From: UBA1366 sp047602575
GTDB taxonomy: Bacteria > Bacillota > Clostridia > Oscillospirales > Ruminococcaceae
Length of the DNA: 64,000 nucleotides
Assembly (NCBI GenBank): GCA_047602575.1
Contig: JASGGY010000007.1
Location: forward strand, 372,001 to 436,000
Direction: 5' to 3'
Part shown: piece after piece, positions 40,976 through 49,410 of the stretch
Position numbering within the stretch: position 1 is the first letter of the stretch
How the letters are laid out: each line of letters opens with the position of its first letter
Notes under the pieces: model-generated
What the model saw: the letters and a program-made list of their open reading frames with translations, nothing else
Told to the model about the DNA's origin: nothing
The model's database searches: none
Position numbers and translations under genes: made by a program

Positions 40976-42619
40976 ATGACCACAAAAGTGCTTGCGTCGA
41001 CCGATGAAAACATTGCGCTTGCCGCTTCGCTGCTGCGGGGCGGTGAAGTTGTTGCGATACCGACGGAAACCGTGTACGGGCTTGCGGCAAATGCGCTTGA
41101 TGAAGTTGCCGTCGCGAAAATTTTCGCGGCAAAGGGCAGACCGCAGGACAACCCGCTGATTGTTCATATCGCCGATCTGGAAATGTTAGCGCCGCTTGTG
41201 CGCGAAATTCCGGTACTCGCGCTCAAATGTGCGGAGAAATTCTGGGCGGGTGCGCTGACGATGGTTCTGCCGAAGTCGGCAATCATTCCGACGGCGACAA
41301 GCGGCGGACTGGACACAGTGGGCATCCGTATGCCCGCGCATCCGGTTGCGCGCGCGGTCATCAAGGCGGCGGGTGTGCCTCTTGCCGCGCCGTCTGCGAA
41401 TGTTTCCGGAAAACCCAGCCCGACACAAGCCGACCATGTTTATGCCGATTTGGCGGGGAAAATCCCGCTGATTCTGGAGGGCGGCGCGTCGGAAATCGGT
41501 GTGGAATCCACGGTAATTTCGTTTGAGGGCGACGCAATTCGCATTTTGCGTCCGGGGCAGATTTCGGCGGAGCAGCTGCGGGAGGTTTGCCCGAACGTGC
41601 TGGTTGACCGCGGGGTAACGGCGGAGGTTTCGCCGGAAGCGCCGGTAAAATCGCCGGGCATGAAATACCGACATTATTCGCCGCGCGCGGATGTTATACT
41701 GGTAAAAGCAAGTCCGCGCGCGTTTGCGCGGTATGTGCAGACTCATCCGGCGGAGGGCTTGTGCGCGCTTGTCCACCGCGCCGGACAGGGCGGGGGAGCG
41801 CCGGAGCTTCTGTTCGGCGAAACACCGGAGGAGCAGGCGGCGGCGTTGTTCGGCGCGCTGCGGGAAATCGACGCGCGCGGGTACAGGCTTTGTTATGCGA
41901 TGTGTCCGGAAACAAGCGGCGTGGGGCTGGCGGTTTATAACCGGCTGCTGCGGGCGGCAGCGTTTCGGGTTGTGAACGCACAGGAAAGAAAGCGTTCCGA
42001 CCGCGCGGTGGTTGGCTTAACCGGACAGAGCGGCGCGGGGAAAACCGCAGTGAGCGCCGTTTTTGCAGAAGCGGGCTACGGCGTGATTGATGCGGACAAA
42101 GCCGCGCGCGACGTGACCGCACCCGGCTCGGCTTGCTGCAAGGCGCTGGCGGAATTCTTTCCGGAAGCCTTTGATGCGGGCTTTGCGCTTGACCGGCGCA
42201 GGCTCGGTGCGCTGGTGTTCGGCGACCGTGCGCGGCTCGATCTGCTCAACCAAACCATCTATCCCTTTATTCTGGCGCACATTGACGCGCTGTCTGACGC
42301 GCTGGTGAAGGCGGGGAAAACGCTGCTTCTGCTGGACGCGCCGACCCTTTTTGAGGCGGGTGCGGATGCGTCCTGTGACGTGATTGTGAGCGTGCTTGCC
42401 GATGAAAACACGCGCCTTACCCGCGTTGTCGCCCGTGACGGAATTTCGGAGGAGCAGGCGCGCAAGCGGTTCTCCTCGCAAAAAAGCGCAGAGTTTTTCC
42501 GCGCAAATTCTGATTATACCATCGAGAACAACGCCGGAGCGGACGCACTCCATACCGCCGCGTTGCTGCTCGCGAACAAAATAAAGGAGCAATTTGATGC
42601 AATCCAACCTACGCCCTAA
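40976..42619 (+). CDS. Fusion: threonylcarbamoyl-AMP synthase (Sua5) + dephospho-CoA kinase (CoaE)
   Basis: A single 547-residue frame joins two enzymes. Residues 1-205 are the YrdC/Sua5 catalytic domain (TETVYGLA, KGRPQDNPL, PSANVSGKPSPTQ), which makes threonylcarbamoyl-AMP for the t6A37 tRNA modification. The HYSPRADVILV linker and Sua5 C-terminal domain run to about 335. Residues about 343-540 are CoaE: P-loop GLTGQSGAGKTAVS, IDADKAARDV, LLLLDAPTLFEAGAD, RDGISEEQARKRFSSQ. CoaE phosphorylates dephospho-CoA in the last step of CoA synthesis. No frameshift or start site separates them. AAAGGAG precedes the start. The lytic transglycosylase gene overlaps the end by 23 nt. Confidence 0.93.
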   Translation: MTTKVLASTDENIALAASLLRGGEVVAIPTETVYGLAANALDEVAVAKIFAAKGRPQDNPLIVHIADLEMLAPLVREIPVLALKCAEKFWAGALTMVLPKSAIIPTATSGGLDTVGIRMPAHPVARAVIKAAGVPLAAPSANVSGKPSPTQADHVYADLAGKIPLILEGGASEIGVESTVISFEGDAIRILRPGQISAEQLREVCPNVLVDRGVTAEVSPEAPVKSPGMKYRHYSPRADVILVKASPRAFARYVQTHPAEGLCALVHRAGQGGGAPELLFGETPEEQAAALFGALREIDARGYRLCYAMCPETSGVGLAVYNRLLRAAAFRVVNAQERKRSDRAVVGLTGQSGAGKTAVSAVFAEAGYGVIDADKAARDVTAPGSACCKALAEFFPEAFDAGFALDRRRLGALVFGDRARLDLLNQTIYPFILAHIDALSDALVKAGKTLLLLDAPTLFEAGADASCDVIVSVLADENTRLTRVVARDGISEEQARKRFSSQKSAEFFRANSDYTIENNAGADALHTAALLLANKIKEQFDAIQPTP

Positions 42620-43181
42620 AAGAAAGCGCAGCCTGTTGTTTAAGCTGGCGGTGCTCGGGCTTCTCATTCTCGCGGTGAGTTGGCTTGCGCCGAAAATCGC
42701 GAAGGAAACGATTTACCCCAAGGATTATGAAAATGATGTCAGCACCTACAGCGCGGAATATCACATTGATGAGAATTTCGTTTTTGCCGTCGTGAAAACC
42801 GAGAGCAATTTCAACGCCGACGCGCAGTCGGATGTCGGCGCGGTCGGGCTGATGCAGATTATGGAAATCGCATTCGTTTCCGTGCGCGACGATCTGATGA
42901 AGGACGACCGCGGACTTACATACGCCGACATGAAAACGCCCGCCTACAACATCCAGTACGGTACGTTTTATCTGGCTTACCTCCACGATTATTTTGGCAG
43001 CTATGAGCTTGCCGCGGCGGCGTATCACGCGGGCATCACGGCGGTCAACGGCTGGATTGCCGACGGCAAAATCGACCCTCACAATTTCAAACTCGAGGAC
43101 ATTCCCGGTGAAACAACGCGGCACTATGTGAAAAAAGTCATGCGCGCTTATCACGCGTATTCCAATTTATACGATGAGTAA
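42597..43181 (+). CDS. Lytic transglycosylase (SLT fold)
   Basis: A 194-residue enzyme with an N-terminal signal anchor (about 12-31). The SLT domain (about 48-180) has the catalytic Glu in AVVKTESNFNADAQSDVGAVGLMQIM and the downstream AYNIQYGTFYL and AAAYHAG motifs. It cleaves peptidoglycan between MurNAc and GlcNAc. AAAGGAG at 42583-42589 sits inside the end of the Sua5-CoaE gene, 7 nt before the ATG, so the two are translationally linked. Length is short for the family, as in Firmicutes single-domain forms. Confidence 0.94.
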   Translation: MQSNLRPKRKRSLLFKLAVLGLLILAVSWLAPKIAKETIYPKDYENDVSTYSAEYHIDENFVFAVVKTESNFNADAQSDVGAVGLMQIMEIAFVSVRDDLMKDDRGLTYADMKTPAYNIQYGTFYLAYLHDYFGSYELAAAAYHAGITAVNGWIADGKIDPHNFKLEDIPGETTRHYVKKVMRAYHAYSNLYDE

Positions 43182-43200
43182 TCTGAAAGGATGATTAGAA

Positions 43201-44619
43201 ATGGAAAAAGACACGAAAAAGAAAGAGCAGTCCGAGGCGGAGAAGCTGAAAGAGCAGCTGTTCTCGAATCCGAAGCACGCCGCGTTCCTGCTGTCGGAGG
43301 ACAAGGTCAAGAAGGCGGACAAGTTCTGCGAGGGGTATAAGCAGTTTCTCGATAACGCCAAAACCGAGCGCGAGGCCGTTGCCGCTGCGATTGTGCTTGC
43401 CGAGGAAAAGGGCTTCAAGGAATTCAAAAAGGGCAAGAAATACGAGCCGGGCGACAAGGTTTATGCCGTCAACCGTGGCAAGGCAATCATCCTGTGCGTG
43501 CTGGGCAGCGAGGGCTTAGAAAACGGCGTGCGGATTTCCGCCGCACACATCGACTCGCCGCGCATTGATTTAAAGCAGCATCCGCTCTATGAGGAGAGCA
43601 GCCTTGCGCTGTTTAAAACCCATTATTACGGCGGAATCAAAAAATACCAGTGGGCGGCGATTCCGCTCTCTCTGCACGGCGTGATTGTGAAAGCGGACGG
43701 CGAAAAGGTTGAGGTGAACATCGGCGAGGACGCAAAAGACCCCGTGTTCTGCGTGACCGACCTGCTGCCGCATCTGGCGGTGGAGCAGATGAAGCGCACG
43801 CTTGCCGAGGGCATCAAGGGCGAGGAGCTGAACATTCTCGTCGGCTCGCGCCCGTTTAAGGACGACAAGGTTTCCGAAGCGGTGAAGCTGAACATTCTCT
43901 CCATCCTCAACGAAAAATACGGCATCACCGAGGACGATTTCGTTTCCGCCGAGCTGGAGGCCGTTCCCGCGTTTAAGGCGCAGGACGTGGGCTTTGACCG
44001 CAGCATGGTGGGCGCTTACGGGCAGGACGACAGGGTTTGTGCTTACACCGCACTTGCGGCGATTTTAAAATGCCAGAACCCGAAAAAGACCGCCGTCACT
44101 GTCCTCACTGACAAAGAAGAGGTCGGCAGCGACGGCAACACCGGACTCGACAGCGACTATCTGCGTTATTTCCTCGAGGATCTGTCGGATATGCAGGGCG
44201 TTGCGGGCAGGGATGTGATCAGCGCGTCGGAGTGCCTTTCCGCGGACGTCAACGCCGCGTTTGACCCGACGTTCCCGGATGTGATCGAGCGGCGCAACGG
44301 GTCGTTCCTCAACTTCGGCGTGGTGATGACAAAGTTCACCGGCTCACGCGGGAAGTCCGGCACATCGGACGCTTCGGCGGAATTCGTCGGACGCGTACGG
44401 AAGCTGTTTAACGACAACAAAATCGTCTGGCAGACCGGCGAGCTGGGCAAGGTCGATATGGGCGGCGGCGGAACGGTCGCCATGTATATCGCGAAAATGA
44501 ACGTCGATGTCATTGACGTGGGCGTGCCGGTGCTTTCCATGCACGCACCGTTTGAAATCACGTCGAAGCTCGATGTGTATATGGCATTCAAGGCATTTGT
44601 GTGCTTCTTTGAGGATTAA
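43201..44619 (+). CDS. M18-family aminopeptidase
   Basis: A 472-residue zinc aminopeptidase of family M18. It has metal and catalytic motifs SAAHIDSPRIDLK (His ligand), DKEEVGSDGNTGLDS (Glu-Glu) and the terminal SMHAPFEITSKLD (His ligand). It is cytoplasmic and processes N-terminal residues of peptides. Nineteen nt separate it from the lytic transglycosylase gene, and AAAGGATG precedes the ATG. A terminator follows. Confidence 0.95.
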   Translation: MEKDTKKKEQSEAEKLKEQLFSNPKHAAFLLSEDKVKKADKFCEGYKQFLDNAKTEREAVAAAIVLAEEKGFKEFKKGKKYEPGDKVYAVNRGKAIILCVLGSEGLENGVRISAAHIDSPRIDLKQHPLYEESSLALFKTHYYGGIKKYQWAAIPLSLHGVIVKADGEKVEVNIGEDAKDPVFCVTDLLPHLAVEQMKRTLAEGIKGEELNILVGSRPFKDDKVSEAVKLNILSILNEKYGITEDDFVSAELEAVPAFKAQDVGFDRSMVGAYGQDDRVCAYTALAAILKCQNPKKTAVTVLTDKEEVGSDGNTGLDSDYLRYFLEDLSDMQGVAGRDVISASECLSADVNAAFDPTFPDVIERRNGSFLNFGVVMTKFTGSRGKSGTSDASAEFVGRVRKLFNDNKIVWQTGELGKVDMGGGGTVAMYIAKMNVDVIDVGVPVLSMHAPFEITSKLDVYMAFKAFVCFFED

Positions 44620-44633
44620 ATTCAAGAATTTCT

Positions 44634-44672
44634 AGAACCGTCCGGAGGAAACTCCGGGCGGTTCTCGTTGTT
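44634..44672 (+). terminator. Terminator after the M18 aminopeptidase gene
   Basis: Stem AGAACCG..CCGGAG / CTCCGG..CGGTTCT with a GAAA loop, then a T-rich stretch. The Sua5-CoaE/SLT/M18 transcript probably ends here. Confidence 0.7.
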
Positions 44673-44771
44673 TAATATAGAAGTACATATCCATTTCCGA
44701 GCGCCACAATGGAATCGCAAAACAATCACTATAGCACAAATTCGCAAAAAAAATCAAAGAATAAACCACAC

Positions 44772-44842
44772 AACAATGGGTTTCCAAAGGGTACTTGTAC
44801 CCTTTGGTGAGGGAGTCCAGAGGGGGCAACGCCCCCTTTGGT
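44772..44842 (+). repeat. Dispersed palindromic element, copy 2
   Basis: ACAATGGGTTTCC, then the 24-nt palindrome-like hairpin at 44784-44807 (arms CCAAAGGGTAC), GTGAGGGAGTCCAG, the hairpin AGGGGGCAACGCCCCCT and TTTGG. It aligns base for base with copy 1 in the unpaired parts; the differences are mainly in the loops. Confidence 0.85.
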
Positions 44843-44862
44843 TAGGTTTATCAGCAGTCTGC

Positions 44863-44892
44863 CCGTCCGAGCAACTTCGGGCGGTTTTTTTT
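44863..44892 (+). terminator. Terminator between repeat copy 2 and spoIIGA
   Basis: Stem CCGTCCGA/TCGGGCGG with a 6-nt loop and a run of eight T. It isolates the sporulation operon from upstream transcription. Confidence 0.7.
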
Positions 44893-44922
44893 GTCCGGAA
44901 AAAATTTTCTGCGCGATGGGAA

Positions 44923-44955
44923 TCGACACAAAATCCCAGCGGGGGCAATTATAAT
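44923..44955 (+). promoter_or_regulatory. Possible Spo0A-dependent spoIIG promoter
   Basis: A TCGACA element (a -35-like hexamer and also most of a reverse 0A box, TGTCGA) lies 21 nt upstream of TATAAT. The B. subtilis spoIIG promoter is likewise activated by Spo0A with an over-long spacer of 22 nt. The resemblance is suggestive only. Confidence 0.45.
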
Positions 44956-44994
44956 AAAGATAAGCCCCCCGAACGTTACATAAAGGTTGCCGCT

Positions 44995-45843
44995 ATGAAT
45001 TATATCTACCTTGACGTGCTGATGATCACGAATTTTTGTCTGACTTATATGACCGTCAAAGCGACGCAGCTTGTCACGCACAGCCGGCTGAAGCTTGGCA
45101 GGGGCATTGCCGCATCGTGCGTGGGAGCGGCGGCATCGTTGCTGATTGTTTTTGAAAGCACCACCGCGCTGAGCGCAATTGTGATCTTTGCGGTGAAGCT
45201 TGCCGCCGTCGCGCTCACGGTGGGGATTGCGTTCCGGCTGAAAACCATGCGGGAGCGGCTGCGCTACTGCGTGGTGTATGTGGTGGTGGCCTGCGTGTTC
45301 GCGGCGGTGACGCTGGCGTTCTGGCGGCTGACGGGAAGCCGCATCGTCTATATCCGCAATTTTACGATTTATTTCAATATCTCGATTCTGACGTTGATTG
45401 TTTCCACCATCGCCGCTTATGCGCTCATCGTGGTTTACGGCTTGATTACCGGTCGGAAGCTGACCGCCGAGAACAGCTTCCGCGCGAAGCTGACGGATGT
45501 GCTTTCCGGCAACGAAACGCTTCTTCCTGCCGTCGCGGACACCGGCAACGCCCTGTGCGATGTGTTTTCCGGAAAGCCCGTCGTGATCTGCACATCGGAC
45601 ACGGTGTTTGCGCACTATCACGATCTGTCGGCGCTGCGGGGCTTCCGGCTCATTCCGTGTGCAACGGTTGGCGGAACGGGGCTGATTGCCGTCACCACCC
45701 AGCTGACGGCGGAAATCACCGACAAGCACGGCAAAACCAAAACCCCTGACGCGATCGTCGGCATTGTGCCGTCTGGCGGGGGGGGAGTCAAAGCTGATTT
45801 TTCACCCGCGAATTTTGATATAGCCAAAGGAGAACCGCCATGA
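44995..45843 (+). CDS. spoIIGA: Sporulation pro-sigma-E processing protease SpoIIGA
   Basis: A 282-residue membrane aspartic protease. Five hydrophobic segments lie in residues 1-150. The soluble catalytic domain contains PAVADTGNALCDVFSGKPVVI, where Asp-Thr-Gly-Asn is the active-site motif. It matures pro-sigma-E in the mother cell. The first ATG of the sequence that matches the family is 44995 (MNYIYLDVLMITNF); a longer frame from 44668 would run through the repeat and terminator. Its stop overlaps sigE (ATGA). Confidence 0.92.
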   Translation: MNYIYLDVLMITNFCLTYMTVKATQLVTHSRLKLGRGIAASCVGAAASLLIVFESTTALSAIVIFAVKLAAVALTVGIAFRLKTMRERLRYCVVYVVVACVFAAVTLAFWRLTGSRIVYIRNFTIYFNISILTLIVSTIAAYALIVVYGLITGRKLTAENSFRAKLTDVLSGNETLLPAVADTGNALCDVFSGKPVVICTSDTVFAHYHDLSALRGFRLIPCATVGGTGLIAVTTQLTAEITDKHGKTKTPDAIVGIVPSGGGGVKADFSPANFDIAKGEPP

Positions 45844-46568
45844 AAAGCCGTCTGTTTAAAACCGTCCTGACCGTTCTGCGCAAGGTGCGCAGCTTCTTTC
45901 TGGAGGAGGACACCCCCGCCCGCGCGGATTATATCAACGGCTCGGAAACGCTTCCCCCGCCGCTGACGCGTGAGGAGGAGGAGCAGGCGTTTGCGCTGCT
46001 TTCGACGGACGAGGACAGAGCGCGCGACATTCTGATTGTTCACAACCTGCGGCTGGTGGTGTATATCGCGAAGAAATTCGAGTCAACGGGCATCGGCATC
46101 GAGGATCTGATTTCCATCGGCACAATCGGATTAATCAAGTCCGTTCGCACGTTCTGTCCGGAAAAAAACATCAAGCTTGCCACCTACGCATCGCGCTGCA
46201 TCGAAAACGAAATTCTGATGCACCTGCGCAAAACCGCGCCTTACCGCAACGAAATTTCCATCGACGAGCCGCTGAACATCGACTGGGACGGCAACGAGCT
46301 GCTGCTTTCCGACATTCTGGGAACGGAGGACGACACCGTCAACCGCCGCATCGAGAACGAGGTCGAAAAAAACCTGCTCCTGCGCGAGATCGAAAACCTT
46401 GACCCGCGCGAGCGCCGCATTATGGAAATGCGCTTCGGCTTAGCCGGCAAAAAAGAGATGACGCAAAAGCAGGTTGCCGACGTGGTGGGCATCTCGCAGT
46501 CGTATATTTCACGGTTGGAAAAGCGGATATTAAAATCCATCCGGTGTAATTTGGAGCGGATTTGCTGA
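45840..46568 (+). CDS. sigE: Sporulation sigma factor SigE (pro-sigma-E)
   Basis: A 242-residue sigma-70 factor. An N-terminal pro-sequence (about 1-30) is the target of SpoIIGA. Region 2 contains HNLRLVVYIAKKFESTGIGIEDLISIGTIGLIK, then RCIENEILMHLRK. Region 4 (about 185-238) holds a helix-turn-helix with TQKQVADVVGISQSYISRLEKRIL. It directs early mother-cell sporulation genes. The gene overlaps spoIIGA by 4 nt. The sigG gene that often follows in Clostridia is not next here; a lipoprotein gene with its own promoter is. Confidence 0.97.
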   Translation: MKSRLFKTVLTVLRKVRSFFLEEDTPARADYINGSETLPPPLTREEEEQAFALLSTDEDRARDILIVHNLRLVVYIAKKFESTGIGIEDLISIGTIGLIKSVRTFCPEKNIKLATYASRCIENEILMHLRKTAPYRNEISIDEPLNIDWDGNELLLSDILGTEDDTVNRRIENEVEKNLLLREIENLDPRERRIMEMRFGLAGKKEMTQKQVADVVGISQSYISRLEKRILKSIRCNLERIC

Positions 46569-46627
46569 ACATAGAAAAATGGGCGATCATAACAAATAAA
46601 TACCAAAAATATTGTATAATCACTGCA

Positions 46628-46656
46628 TTGTATTTTTGTAATTATAATGTTATAAT
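46628..46656 (+). promoter_or_regulatory. Sigma-A promoter of the lipoprotein gene
   Basis: TTGTAT, 17-nt spacer, TATAAT, 72 nt before the start, in an AT-rich stretch. Confidence 0.65.
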
Positions 46657-46728
46657 TAAAAAAAGATGTGTTTACAATGAATGCAGTAAAAAACAATTTC
46701 TTGAATGTTAATATTTTTGGAGGTACAT

Positions 46729-47343
46729 ATGATAAAAAAAGCCCGTTGTATTTTTATATTGACCATATTGGCGAGTGCTGTTCTGTCGTCATGCAATGCT
46801 TCTTCAACGGAAACGGACAGCAAGACGACTGCGCACACAACGACCCCAACTGCAACAACCACCGCTGTAACAACTGTGCCACCTGCAACAACCACTGCCA
46901 GCCAGATTACTACAGTTGATATAAATGCTACAGCGGAACTGAAAACGGCGGACATCGCTGAAATCCGGATTTACTCCGGTAAGACCATTCAAACGTATCT
47001 GGCGGATTCTGCGGAGGCTGCAAGGATTATCGCTGCTGTGAACGATGTTCTTAAAACCAACGGGGTGGATGTTGATGGTGAGGTCGGCCCTGTAAATCCG
47101 AAAAAAACATTTGATTCGTCGGATGTATGGATTGCCGTTGATTTTCAAAAGCCGCTCACAATGACCTTTGGAAGTGATATCAGAGAGAGCGTCACCGCTG
47201 TGCTATGCAATGTTTCCGATGATGCAGTGATTATTTATCTTTCTCAGGATCAGGATTTAAGCAGCAGTATTTTTTACGGCATGGGGTATGTTTACGATGT
47301 CAAGCTCAATCCAGATGCCATAAAATCCGTTAAAGCAAAATGA
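46729..47343 (+). CDS. Hypothetical lipoprotein
   Basis: A 204-residue lipoprotein. The signal peptide ends in lipobox ASAVLSSC (Cys near residue 22), followed by a Thr/Ala-rich linker (about 28-60). A globular domain follows, starting AELKTADIAEIRIYSGKTIQTYLADS. I do not recognise the domain. The start at 46729 has GGAGG five nt upstream; a frame from 46705 would add eight residues. It lies between sigE and ilvB with its own promoter and terminator, so no operon link to sporulation is implied. Confidence 0.8.
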   Translation: MIKKARCIFILTILASAVLSSCNASSTETDSKTTAHTTTPTATTTAVTTVPPATTTASQITTVDINATAELKTADIAEIRIYSGKTIQTYLADSAEAARIIAAVNDVLKTNGVDVDGEVGPVNPKKTFDSSDVWIAVDFQKPLTMTFGSDIRESVTAVLCNVSDDAVIIYLSQDQDLSSSIFYGMGYVYDVKLNPDAIKSVKAK

Positions 47344-47347
47344 AACA

Positions 47348-47384
47348 AATCCGCTCTCCCAAACCGGAGAGCGGATTTTCTTTT
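47348..47384 (+). terminator. Terminator of the lipoprotein gene
   Basis: Perfect 12-bp stem AATCCGCTCTCC/GGAGAGCGGATT, then TTTCTTTT. Confidence 0.9.
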
Positions 47385-47466
47385 ACAAAACGCCGCAGCG
47401 CGCCGCTGATCATCGGCACAGCATAAATCGAAAACCGGGCAGCTTTCTTGTTACTGCGACAACATC

Positions 47467-47495
47467 TTGACAAGTACACCATTTCCGTTTATAAT
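47467..47495 (+). promoter_or_regulatory. Sigma-A promoter of ilvB
   Basis: Consensus TTGACA, 17-nt spacer, TATAAT, 95 nt before the start codon. Confidence 0.9.
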
Positions 47496-47501
47496 AAAAG
47501 G

Positions 47502-47543
47502 AAAGCATTCTTCCGGCGGGCAGCCGCGGGGATATGCTTTTTA
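47502..47543 (+). promoter_or_regulatory. Terminator-like hairpin in the ilvB leader
   Basis: AAAGCAT at 47502 pairs with ATGCTTT at 47534, with a GC-rich inner stem and TTTTT following, right at the predicted 5' end of the transcript. It may be an attenuator or a 5' stabilising hairpin. I see no T-box or leader peptide rich in branched-chain codons. Confidence 0.35.
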
Positions 47544-47590
47544 TGGAAAATCAGAAAACCGCCGGACGGCGGGGGAATGGGGAATGAGAA

Positions 47591-49285
47591 ATGGACAAAC
47601 AGCTTTTACCGGGGTCGGATATTATCATAGAGTGCCTGCTTGAGCATGGTGTTGACACGGTGTTCGGGTATCCGGGCGGCGCGGTGCTGAATATTTACGA
47701 CGCGCTTTATCGCTATGCGGACAAAATCCGCCATGTCATCACCGCACACGAACAGGGTGCTTGCCACGCGGCGGACGGCTATTCCCGCACCAGCGGCAAG
47801 ACAGGCGTTGTCATCGCCACCAGCGGCCCGGGCGCGACAAACCTTGTCACCGGCATCGCGACGGCATACATGGATTCCATCCCGCTGGTTGCCATCACCG
47901 GAAACGTCGCCACCGCACTGCTGGGGCTTGACAGCTTTCAGGAGGTTGACATTTGCGGCATCACCATGCCGGTGACCAAGCACAATTACATCGTCAAGGA
48001 CGTTGCCAACCTTGCTGCCACCATCCGCGAGGCGTTTCGCATCGCCAACGAGGGCAGAAAAGGTCCGGTGCTGATTGACGTGCCCAAGGACATCACCATC
48101 AAAAAAGCCGCATACGAGCGCTTAGCGCCAATTCCGGTGACATTCCATAACCCGCAGGACATCAACGCGCAGATTGACGCGGCGGCGGAGCTGATCAAGC
48201 AGGCGAAGCGTCCGTTTATCTATGCCGGCGGCGGTGTGGTTTCGAGCGACGCGACGGCGGCGTTTGCGGAGCTTGTCGAAAAAATCGACGCGCCGGTTGC
48301 GCTTTCCCTCATGGGGCAGTGCGCGCTTGACAATACCAACCCGCGTTTTACCGGAATGCTGGGTATGCACGGCACAAAGACCTCATCGCTGGTTTCGACC
48401 GAATGCGACTTGATGATCGTGTTGGGCTCGAGATTTTCCGACCGTGTTTCGTGCAAGAAATCCACGTTCGCGTGTCAGACGAAAATTCTGCACATTGACA
48501 TCGACCCTGCCGAAATCAACAAGAACGTCACCGCGCATCATCAGGTTGTCGGCAATCTGCCCTACATCATCGCGCGGCTCAACGACATTCTCCCGCAGCT
48601 TTCGCATCCCGCGTGGATGGCGCAGGTTGCCGCGTGGAAGGCAGAATTTCCCCTGCATCAGGTTCCCGTTTCGTCACAGGATGAGGTGCTTCCGCAGGAT
48701 GTACTCGAAACGCTCGACCGCCTGACGGACGGCAACGCGATTCTCACCACCGAAGTCGGTCAACACCAGATGTGGGCGGCGCAGTATTACAATTTCCGCA
48801 AGCCGCGCTCGTTCTCCTCAAGCGGCGGGCTTGGAACCATGGGCTACGGCTTGGGTGCGTCGATGGGTGCAAAGCTTGCCAACCCCGATCGCGTTGTGGT
48901 CAACTGCGCCGGCGACGGAAGCTTCTTCATGAACTGCAACGAGCTTTCTTCTCTGGCAAAGCACAACATTCCGGTCATCGAGCTGATGTTTGACAACAAC
49001 GTTCTTGGCATGGTGCGCCAGTGGCAGCGGATGTTCTACGACAAGCATTTCTCCCAGACGGATTTAAACCGCGGCACGGACTACATGAAGCTCGCCGAGG
49101 CGTTCGGTATCGCGGGCTTTGTCATCGAGAAGAAGTCCGATATCGAGCCGGTACTTGCGCAAGCAATCGCGCTCGGCCGCCCCTGCCTCATCGACTGCCG
49201 CATCAACAAGGACATCAACGTTCTCCCCATGGTCCCCGCCGACGGCGACGTCTCCGACCCGATCATGGAAATTGAAATCGAATAA
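47591..49285 (+). CDS. ilvB: Acetolactate synthase, large subunit
   Basis: A 564-residue TPP/FAD enzyme of valine, leucine and isoleucine synthesis. The N-terminal TPP pyrimidine domain has the catalytic Glu (VITAHEQGACHAADGYSR), the central FAD-like domain follows, and the C-terminal TPP-diphosphate motif is GDGSFFMNCNEL...NN. The C-terminal region keeps the acetolactate-type PVLIDCRI. The small regulatory subunit ilvH/ilvN and other ilv genes are not adjacent. Start at 47591; the GGGGAATGAGAA sequence is a modest ribosome site. Confidence 0.95.
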   Translation: MDKQLLPGSDIIIECLLEHGVDTVFGYPGGAVLNIYDALYRYADKIRHVITAHEQGACHAADGYSRTSGKTGVVIATSGPGATNLVTGIATAYMDSIPLVAITGNVATALLGLDSFQEVDICGITMPVTKHNYIVKDVANLAATIREAFRIANEGRKGPVLIDVPKDITIKKAAYERLAPIPVTFHNPQDINAQIDAAAELIKQAKRPFIYAGGGVVSSDATAAFAELVEKIDAPVALSLMGQCALDNTNPRFTGMLGMHGTKTSSLVSTECDLMIVLGSRFSDRVSCKKSTFACQTKILHIDIDPAEINKNVTAHHQVVGNLPYIIARLNDILPQLSHPAWMAQVAAWKAEFPLHQVPVSSQDEVLPQDVLETLDRLTDGNAILTTEVGQHQMWAAQYYNFRKPRSFSSSGGLGTMGYGLGASMGAKLANPDRVVVNCAGDGSFFMNCNELSSLAKHNIPVIELMFDNNVLGMVRQWQRMFYDKHFSQTDLNRGTDYMKLAEAFGIAGFVIEKKSDIEPVLAQAIALGRPCLIDCRINKDINVLPMVPADGDVSDPIMEIEIE

Positions 49286-49304
49286 TACTGACTGCGGAAT
49301 TGAT

Positions 49305-49393
49305 TGGAGGGTGTTGCCCTCCAAACCACCCAGTCAGGGGGCGTTGCCCCCCGACACCCTCCACCAAAGGGTACTTGTACCCTTGGTGGGTTT
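49305..49393 (-). repeat. Dispersed palindromic element, copy 3 (inverted)
   Basis: Starts with GGAGGGTGTTGCCCTCC, then GTCAGGGGGCGTTGCCCCCC, CGACACCCTCCACC and the hairpin CCAAAGGGTACTTGTACCCTTGG, which has lost one T of the other copies. It lies between the convergent ilvB and HD genes. Confidence 0.8.
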
Positions 49394-49410
49394 ATCTATT
49401 GTCTGAAACG

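Noticed and set aside
44668..44994. A 109-residue N-terminal extension of SpoIIGA
   Set aside because: It crosses repeat copy 2, a terminator and the likely promoter; the family start is at 44995.
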